Assembly (NCBI RefSeq): GCF_001552075.1
Contig: NZ_BCQM01000008.1
Location: forward strand, 62,001 to 126,000
Direction: 5' to 3'
Source of the DNA: Arthrobacter luteolus NBRC 107841
GTDB taxonomy: Bacteria > Actinomycetota > Actinomycetes > Actinomycetales > Micrococcaceae
DNA: 64,000 nt
The position numbers and the translations under genes were made by a program. The notes under the pieces were generated by a model, which was not told the DNA's origin, did no database searches, and saw only the letters and a program-made list of their open reading frames with translations. Of the stretch, positions 59,159 through 64,000 are shown one piece after another; position 1 is the stretch's first letter; each line of letters begins with the position of its first letter.

Positions 59159-59954
59159 TCGACTCACCGCTGCGCCCGCTGATCAGTGGCGCAGCTACGA
59201 CGAATTCGCCGCCGGAATCGACACCTACCGGCTGCCGCCGCTGGACCTGGGCGGAACCACGGTGACCGTCGTGCTGGAGGGCGGGCCGGAGCTGTTCCTG
59301 GAGTTCCTCGACGGGGAGTCGGTCCGCTGGAACGCCAGCGGGGACCTCGATACCGGCGGGTTTGTGGAGGACCGGTATGACGCCGTCGCGGTCCGGGACG
59401 ATGTCCACTTCGTGAACCTGCTCTGCGGATTTGCCGACGGCGAGGCGCTGACGGTGGTGTACTCGACCACCTCGCACCGCGCCATGGCGGTGCGGTCACA
59501 GATCCAGGGCGAGGCAACCGAGGGCGTTCCGCAGGTCCGGCAGACCTTCTGGGCCGGCACCACGGGCGCTGACGCGGCGGGAGACGTGCCTGGGCCGTCG
59601 CGGGATCTCATCGGCCAGCGCAATGTGTACCGGTACAGCCCGTACCACCTCTACGAACACGTGTACCTGTCCTCGGAGCGGTACGCCTGGCAGTGCCTGC
59701 AGGGGGTGCAGCGGGGCCACGGGGACGTGGACCTGTCCACGGTGTGGAAGTTCGAGGACGGCCTGTACCTGTTCTGTTTCCGCGAATTCAAAATTGCTGT
59801 CGCCAGCGTCTGGGTGCATGACCTGGGCTATGACCTGCGGACCACCGGCATCTTCCTGGGCCTGAACGGCCAGGGCCAATCCGAGCATTCACGCGCCGGC
59901 GGGCACATTTACCCGCTGGGCTCGGTCCGGTACCCCGATGTGCAGCCGATCTAG
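59139..59954 (+). CDS. MoaF-like protein
   Basis: A 271-residue soluble protein without signal or membrane segments. DEFAAGIDTYRLPPLDLGGTTVTVVLEGG, the strand-rich centre VHFVNLLCGFADGEALTVVYSTTSHRAM and the C-terminal LYLFCFREFKIAVASVWVHDL resemble the two-domain MoaF family, first seen in a Klebsiella moa operon; its biochemical role is not established. ATG 59139 is set by GAAAGG upstream and makes a 20-base overlap with the dehydrogenase gene. No molybdenum cofactor gene is near, so a cofactor role is doubtful here. Confidence 0.6.
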   Translation: MPKVSTDRLTAAPADQWRSYDEFAAGIDTYRLPPLDLGGTTVTVVLEGGPELFLEFLDGESVRWNASGDLDTGGFVEDRYDAVAVRDDVHFVNLLCGFADGEALTVVYSTTSHRAMAVRSQIQGEATEGVPQVRQTFWAGTTGADAAGDVPGPSRDLIGQRNVYRYSPYHLYEHVYLSSERYAWQCLQGVQRGHGDVDLSTVWKFEDGLYLFCFREFKIAVASVWVHDLGYDLRTTGIFLGLNGQGQSEHSRAGGHIYPLGSVRYPDVQPI

Positions 59955-59979
59955 GGAACTCCAGGAAGGGAGACAGGCC

Positions 59980-60366
59980 ATGAGCAGGAACAAGGATGTT
60001 ATCGATGCCCACTATGCGGCGTCGGACCGCGGCGACCTCGCCGGTATGGTTGCGGACTTCGCCCCGGATATCCGGTGGACGGAGGCTGCGGGTTTTCCGC
60101 TGGCAGGCACCTTCACCGGGCCGGACGCGGTGATCGAGCAGGTATTCAAGAAGCTGCCCGAGACGTGGGCCGACTGGTCCGTCTCGATTGACGAGGTCCT
60201 CGACGCCGGCAACACCGTCATCGGCGTGGGCACGTACTCCGGGGTGAACCGGGTTACCGGCCGGGACTTCACCGCCAGGGTCGCGCACCTGTGGCGGCTG
60301 GACGCCGGAAAGGTGGTTGCGTTCGAACAGATTCCGGATTCCGCAGTGGTCCGGGAGGCCATGTAA
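59980..60366 (+). CDS. SnoaL-like/ketosteroid isomerase-fold protein
   Basis: A 128-residue NTF2-like protein: VIDAHYAASDRGDLAGMVADFAPDIRWTEA opens the fold, then GPDAVIEQVFKKLPETW, and a last strand pair ARVAHLWRLDAGKVVAFEQ. ATG 59980 has GGAAGGGAG upstream. Such proteins act as isomerases, cyclases or binding proteins; catalytic identity is open. It ends the dehydrogenase/MoaF-like/SnoaL-like set, 25 bases after the MoaF-like gene. Confidence 0.88.
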   Translation: MSRNKDVIDAHYAASDRGDLAGMVADFAPDIRWTEAAGFPLAGTFTGPDAVIEQVFKKLPETWADWSVSIDEVLDAGNTVIGVGTYSGVNRVTGRDFTARVAHLWRLDAGKVVAFEQIPDSAVVREAM

Positions 60367-60379
60367 TCACCTGCGGATG

Positions 60380-60450
60380 CGCCGTGGCCGAGCACATGAG
60401 CTCGACCACGGCGTGTGGTGTTCGATGCGCCTCCGGCCGGGGCCGGAGGC
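60380..60450. terminator. Two hairpins between convergent SnoaL-like and DUF5692 genes
   Basis: CGCCGTGG (60380-60387)/CCACGGCG (60406-60413) with inner CGAG/CTCG, then GCCTCCGGCC (60429-60438)/GGCCGGAGGC (60441-60450). No U tract, but the position fits transcription end for both genes. Confidence 0.55.
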
Positions 60451-60460
60451 ATGCAACGGG

Positions 60461-61438
60461 CTAGACGGTGACCGCTCGGCCCGACTCCGGGGACCCCGGC
60501 AGGACAGTCGAGGACGCGCCCGGAAGATTCGCGTCGCGCACCTCCCGATACGGGCGCAGGTGGGTGTACAGCTCGTCGCGCAGCGGGTTGCGGTGCCGCT
60601 TGACGATGGTGAATACCTGGTAGACCGCTACCGCGATGTTGGCAGCCAGCGAGATGGCCGAGACGACGAACAGTGCGGTCGGGTTGTGGGAGGACTCGAC
60701 GGCGAACGGTGAGGTGCTCACGAAAGTCGGGACCGCCATGGTGAACATCATCCACAGCGCCAGCGTGTGGGCGCGGTGCTGCAGCCAGGCGCCCTTCTTG
60801 AGGAAGAACGCGGGGATGGTGCAGGAGATGAGCAAGGCCGCTCCGGCGTAGAACGAGTGGTCGCCGACGCAGTTGTAGACATAGGCGAAGTTCCACAGGT
60901 CGTAGGCGATGATCCAGAACCACATCATGTCCGGCCAGATCATGTCCTTGGACTTGTCACGGGAGACGATGATGCCCGTCCAGCCGCAGATGGTGAGCAG
61001 GTTCAGGATGCCGGCGATGGCGTTCATGTAGTTCCACGGACCGCCGACCATAAAGACGCCGTCGTGCATGCCCTGCAGGCCAGCCACCTCAAAGTCGCGG
61101 ATGACAGCTTCGGCGATGTTGATCGCCAGGATCAGCGCAGGGAACATCAGCATCCAGCGGTTCTTCGCCAGGCGCGGGACGTAGCGGATGAGCATAAAGC
61201 CCAGGCACCCGAGGAGCGCCGAGTACACCTTCACCCAGTGGAACCAGGTGCCTGTGGACGACCCTTCTCCGGCCGTCGAGGGCCACACGAACACGGTCAG
61301 GAGGATGGGCAGTGCCACGAAGAAGGCCAGACCGGCCCACTTCCAGCGTCGCGTCACCTCGTTGAGTGCGATGAGGGCAACCAGGACGACGACGAACATC
61401 GCCCAGGAGTACCAGGGAATGGATTCGAACAAGAACAT
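60461..61438 (-). CDS. DUF5692 family membrane protein
   Basis: A 325-residue protein with about nine membrane helices. MFLFESIPWYSWAMFVVVLVALIALNE, IAEAVIRDFEVAGLQGMHDGVFMVGGPWNYMNAIAGILN, and DMIWPDMMWFWIIAYDLWNFAYVYNC fit DUF5692, whose function is unknown. I start at ATG 61438 with GGAG upstream; the frame to 61570 crosses the divergent promoter. Divergent from a TetR gene, with a dyad between them, so it is probably induced by a small molecule. Confidence 0.75.
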   Translation of the reverse strand: MFLFESIPWYSWAMFVVVLVALIALNEVTRRWKWAGLAFFVALPILLTVFVWPSTAGEGSSTGTWFHWVKVYSALLGCLGFMLIRYVPRLAKNRWMLMFPALILAINIAEAVIRDFEVAGLQGMHDGVFMVGGPWNYMNAIAGILNLLTICGWTGIIVSRDKSKDMIWPDMMWFWIIAYDLWNFAYVYNCVGDHSFYAGAALLISCTIPAFFLKKGAWLQHRAHTLALWMMFTMAVPTFVSTSPFAVESSHNPTALFVVSAISLAANIAVAVYQVFTIVKRHRNPLRDELYTHLRPYREVRDANLPGASSTVLPGSPESGRAVTV

Positions 61439-61514
61439 CTTGGGGGACCTCTCCTTAGCGGCCCGCGGCATGCGTGCCGTCTGATTCCACGGTAGAAAAG
61501 GCCCGGATGATGGG

Positions 61515-61547
61515 TCATTAGACATCTGGGGCGATGTGTCCAAATGA
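61515..61547. promoter_or_regulatory. Dyad between DUF5692 and tetR genes
   Basis: TCATTAGACA (61515-61524) and TGTCCAAATGA (61537-61547) are imperfect inverted copies; an inner ACATC/GATGT pair (61522-61526, 61533-61537) continues the symmetry. It is the likely TetR operator for both genes. Confidence 0.55.
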
Positions 61548-61568
61548 GGCCCGGTGGTACGGTCGGGC

Positions 61569-62180
61569 ATGACCGGTGAGGGCTCCGAGGCGCAGCGTCA
61601 TACGGATGCACGGGCGGCCCTGGTAGCCGCGCTCAAGGTCAGGCTTCGCACCCAGCCCCTCGATAAGGTGACGGTCACGCAGCTCACGCGCGACTGCGGT
61701 GTGACGCGGCAGGCGTTCTATTACCACTTCCCCGATGTGCGGCACCTCGCCGCATGGGTCTTTGAGACCGAGGTAGCCCGGCAGGTCCGCGCCTTTGCCG
61801 CTGAAGTGGGGTGGGCCGACGGGCTGGTTCGGTTGATGCTGTACATGCGCCAGAACCGCTCAGCGACGCTGGGGGTGCTCAACGGGGTGGGCCAGCCGGG
61901 GCTTGAACGTTTCCTGTTCCGGCAGATGCGGCCCGTCACCGAGGCCGTGATGGAACAGGACGGCGGGGGACCGGCCCGCCCGCAGGACCGCGTGATGGTG
62001 GTCGACTTCTACACCTCTGCCGTGCTTGCCGTGGTGCTGCGATGGGTTGCGGACGGCATGGCCGAACACCCGTACCGCTTGGTTGGCGATCTGGAGATCA
62101 TGCTGCACGGCGCCGTGCGGGAGTCCGTCCGCCGGCTCGACGCACGTGCCGCGCCGCCGGGCAGAAATCGGCCGCAGTGA
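61569..62180 (+). CDS. TetR/AcrR regulator (DhaS-like)
   Basis: A 203-residue regulator. HTH: DKVTVTQLTRDCGVTRQAFYYHFPDVRHLAAWVFE, the form seen in DhaS-type TetR proteins, whose C-terminal part (TetR_C_8-like, here LMLYMRQNRSATLGVLNGVG) lacks the usual TetR dimer features. ATG 61569 is 22 bases after the dyad. It most likely represses or activates the divergent DUF5692 gene. DhaS relatives activate dihydroxyacetone kinase operons; no such genes are near. Confidence 0.88.
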   Translation: MTGEGSEAQRHTDARAALVAALKVRLRTQPLDKVTVTQLTRDCGVTRQAFYYHFPDVRHLAAWVFETEVARQVRAFAAEVGWADGLVRLMLYMRQNRSATLGVLNGVGQPGLERFLFRQMRPVTEAVMEQDGGGPARPQDRVMVVDFYTSAVLAVVLRWVADGMAEHPYRLVGDLEIMLHGAVRESVRRLDARAAPPGRNRPQ

Positions 62181-62233
62181 GCGTGCTCAGTGCCCGGCGT
62201 GAAGCCGGCCGGAGGAGGCGGCGGGGAACGCCC

Positions 62234-63145
62234 CTAGGGTGAGGCCAGGGAACCGCCGGACCCATCAGATGACTGGCTCCAGGCCAGTGCCAGCTCACCA
62301 AAAGCGCGGCTGGCCGCACTCTGGTAGGCGCCCTCCCGCCGGAGCAGGGCAGCAGTGCGGTGCGGTATGACCGGTGACAGTTCCACCAGATGAAGCCCCG
62401 CCTGCGTCCGGGTAATACCTTCGGGCAGCAGGGCGGCAAGCTGGCCCCGGCGGATAATTTCCACGATTGCGCTGATGGAATCCGCCTCGATCACTATGCG
62501 GGGAGCAATGCCGTGGTCCCGGAAATACGCGTCGAGATGCCGCCGGGTGGCAAAGTCACTGCTGAGCAGCACCAGACGCTCCTGTTCCACCTCATGCAGG
62601 GCCATGGGCGCAGCCGTACCGGCGCGGCGGTGGTGGCTTCCCACCACCAGTCCGAGAGTTTCCACAAACAGGGCCTCCGCCTCAATCCCGGAAGAATGTG
62701 CCGGGGCAAACGCGATGCCCAGATCCAGGGCATCCGCGGCCAGCGCTGCCTCGATGCGGTCCTGGGTCATTTCCTGCACGCTCAGGGTGATCCCGGGGTG
62801 GCGGACATTGAAGCGCTCAATCAGCGGGCCAATCAGGTAGGCGGTGAACGTGGGCGTCACCGCCAGGCGCAGGGAACCGCGGCTCAGGTCCTGCACATCG
62901 TGCACTGCCCGGGTTCCGGCGTCGAGCTCCTGCAGTGCGCGCCGGGCGTAGACCAGGAAGTTTTCACCGGCGTCCGTCAGCCGCACGGTTCTCCCGGACC
63001 TGTCCAGCAGCTGGACGTTCAGCTGCTTTTCCAGTTGTTTGATCTGCTGGGAGAGCGTGGGCTGCGAAACGCGCAGGGCTTCCGCAGCCCGGGTGAAGTT
63101 CTCATACTCCACCACCGCGGTGAGGTAACGGATCTGCTGCAGCAT
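62234..63145 (-). CDS. cynR: LysR family regulator, CynR-like
   Basis: A 303-residue LysR protein. The HTH is near the N terminus (FTRAAEALRVSQPTLSQQIKQLEKQLNVQLLDR), followed by the effector domain with SLRLAVTPTFTAYLIGPLIERF, a CynR-type sequence. It is divergent from cynT, exactly as in E. coli where CynR activates cynTSX in response to cyanate. The 112-base gap carries a T-N11-A dyad. Confidence 0.88.
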   Translation of the reverse strand: MLQQIRYLTAVVEYENFTRAAEALRVSQPTLSQQIKQLEKQLNVQLLDRSGRTVRLTDAGENFLVYARRALQELDAGTRAVHDVQDLSRGSLRLAVTPTFTAYLIGPLIERFNVRHPGITLSVQEMTQDRIEAALAADALDLGIAFAPAHSSGIEAEALFVETLGLVVGSHHRRAGTAAPMALHEVEQERLVLLSSDFATRRHLDAYFRDHGIAPRIVIEADSISAIVEIIRRGQLAALLPEGITRTQAGLHLVELSPVIPHRTAALLRREGAYQSAASRAFGELALAWSQSSDGSGGSLASP

Positions 63146-63158
63146 TCCATCTCCAACT

Positions 63159-63173
63159 ATAGGTTTTTTCTAT
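63159..63173. promoter_or_regulatory. LysR-type dyad between cynR and cynT
   Basis: ATAGGTTTTTTCTAT: ATAG and CTAT separated by 7 bases, giving the T-N11-A pattern bound by LysR regulators. It is 14 bases before the cynR start and about 85 before cynT. Confidence 0.5.
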
Positions 63174-63257
63174 TGAAACCATCGTAAGTGATTCTTGGAC
63201 ACTATCGCTGATTTCAGTCAGTCTTGAGGTGTTCGACAATCAACAAGGAGACGGCCC

Positions 63258-63944
63258 ATGCAAGAGATCATCGACGGCGTTCTGAAATTCCAGAGGGAAG
63301 CTTTCCCCCAGCGCTCAGGGCTCTTCAAAGAACTGTCCACTGCGCAGAAACCCAAGGCCCTGTTCATTGCCTGCTCCGACAGCCGGGTTGTTCCGGAGCT
63401 GCTGACCCAGCAGGAACCCGGCGACCTGTTTGTGATCCGCAACGCCGGAAATATTGTTCCCGCCAACGGCCCTCAGCCCGGCGGCGTCACGGCCAGCGTG
63501 GAATATGCGGTCTCCGTTCTGGGGGTCACAGACATCATTATCTGCGGCCATTCCGACTGCGGCGCCATGACTGCCATCGCCTCCGACGCCGATATGGGAC
63601 ATCTGCCGGCCGTAGCCGGCTGGTTGGCCCACGCCGATGCCGCCAAGGCTGTTAACGCGGCCCGCACCCATGCGTCAGACAGCGAACGGCTGGACGGAAT
63701 GGTCCGCGGGAACGTCCTGGCCCAGCTGAACAACATCAAGACCCACCCCTCGGTGTCCCTGGCGCTGGATCAGCACCGGGTCACCCTTCACGGCTGGGTC
63801 TATGACATTGAAACCGGCTCCATCGACACGCTGGACGGTGCCAGCGGAAACTTTGTTTCCCTGGCCCAAAACCCCGGCGCCAGCGCCACCGCCGGCGCCG
63901 CCCAGAGCAGCGCCGCACCGGCCACCACCGCACCGGCCGCCTGA
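63258..63944 (+). CDS. cynT: Beta-class carbonic anhydrase of the cyanate operon
   Basis: A 228-residue beta carbonic anhydrase closely following the E. coli CynT pattern ([19 protein letters not shown] at the N terminus, [32 protein letters not shown] near the end). Zinc ligands C39, H98 and C101, with the D41-R43 dyad in CSDSR. It supplies bicarbonate for cyanase. The last 25 residues are an Ala/Pro/Thr-rich tail. ATG 63258 follows AAGGAG. cynS starts 41 bases later. Confidence 0.95.
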   Translation: MQEIIDGVLKFQREAFPQRSGLFKELSTAQKPKALFIACSDSRVVPELLTQQEPGDLFVIRNAGNIVPANGPQPGGVTASVEYAVSVLGVTDIIICGHSDCGAMTAIASDADMGHLPAVAGWLAHADAAKAVNAARTHASDSERLDGMVRGNVLAQLNNIKTHPSVSLALDQHRVTLHGWVYDIETGSIDTLDGASGNFVSLAQNPGASATAGAAQSSAAPATTAPAA

Positions 63945-63984
63945 TTTTCCCCTCACACCCCACAAAGAAAAGGAAGAACACCCC

Positions 63985-64000
63985 ATGATTCACTCCCAGA
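63985..64000 (+). CDS. cynS: Cyanase, first five codons
   Basis: ATG 63985 with AAGGAAG upstream begins M-I-H-S-Q before the window ends. E. coli cyanase begins M-I-Q-S-Q, and the cynR-cynT-cynS order supports the call. Most of the gene is outside the window. Confidence 0.65.

Noticed and set aside
59139-59954. Molybdenum cofactor synthesis operon
   Set aside because: The MoaF-like protein is the only hint. No moaA-E, mog or moe genes are near, and the local molybdoenzyme genes are pseudogenes 30 kb away.

Overview
The window is high-GC actinobacterial DNA. Gene content and order point to the Micrococcaceae (Arthrobacter sensu lato): a six-gene Asp23/Gls24 locus, a riboswitch-controlled gcvP-gcvT-gcvH-glyA-sdaA run, uraD-uraH-pucL purine genes, GTG/TTG starts and many 1-4 base stop/start overlaps. 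It is chromosomal metabolic and transport sequence. I see no rRNA, tRNA, CRISPR array, transposase or integrated phage.

Layout. 0-2.3 kb: 3' end of a zinc-type alcohol dehydrogenase and malate synthase (aceB). 2.5-5.7 kb: Asp23/AmaP envelope-stress locus in two divergent arms. 5.8-8.1 kb: MBL-fold protein and the glycine/D-alanine/D-serine permease cycA. 8.3-15.9 kb: promoter, tandem glycine riboswitch and the glycine cleavage, serine hydroxymethyltransferase and serine deaminase genes, a route from glycine to serine to pyruvate, with cycA divergent. 16-22 kb: ChaB-type stress proteins, an SDR, lactate permease plus FAD-linked lactate/glycolate oxidase, and an LLM flavoprotein. 22-24.3 kb: a tightly overlapped three-gene operon for a collagen-like lipoprotein, a Tat-exported small protein and a phage tail-collar (microcystin-dependent-type) protein. 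24.5-27.8 kb: MMPL exporter with its TetR regulator. 27.8-34.4 kb: purine catabolism, with 8-oxoguanine deaminase, uraD, uraH, uricase and a purine permease intact, but the xanthine dehydrogenase side reduced to a frameshifted FAD subunit and an XdhC remnant.

34.4-44.8 kb: CitE-like lyase, RraA/DLH pair, TetR/MFS pair, UspA, Bcr-type MFS, SDR, a YrzE-like membrane protein with a repeat-rich N terminus, two tandem palindromic elements, a DUF456 protein and a RibD-like reductase. 44.9-48.7 kb: two-component 4-hydroxyphenylacetate hydroxylase behind IclR-type operators, then an MHS transporter. 48.9-51.7 kb: CynX/NimT-type MFS, META lipoprotein, CorA. 51.9-60.4 kb: a complete branched-chain-type ABC importer followed by an AraC regulator, an alcohol dehydrogenase, a MoaF-like protein and a SnoaL-like protein, which looks like an uncharacterised uptake and catabolic locus. 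60.4-62.2 kb: DUF5692 membrane protein divergent from its TetR. 62.2 kb to the end: cynR divergent from cynT and the first codons of cynS (cyanate detoxification).

The most unusual material is the collagen/Tat/tail-collar operon, the decayed xanthine dehydrogenase locus beside an intact 8-oxoguanine-to-urate route, the unannotated palindromic repeats (12.6 kb, 43.3 kb) and the unknown substrate locus at 52-60 kb.
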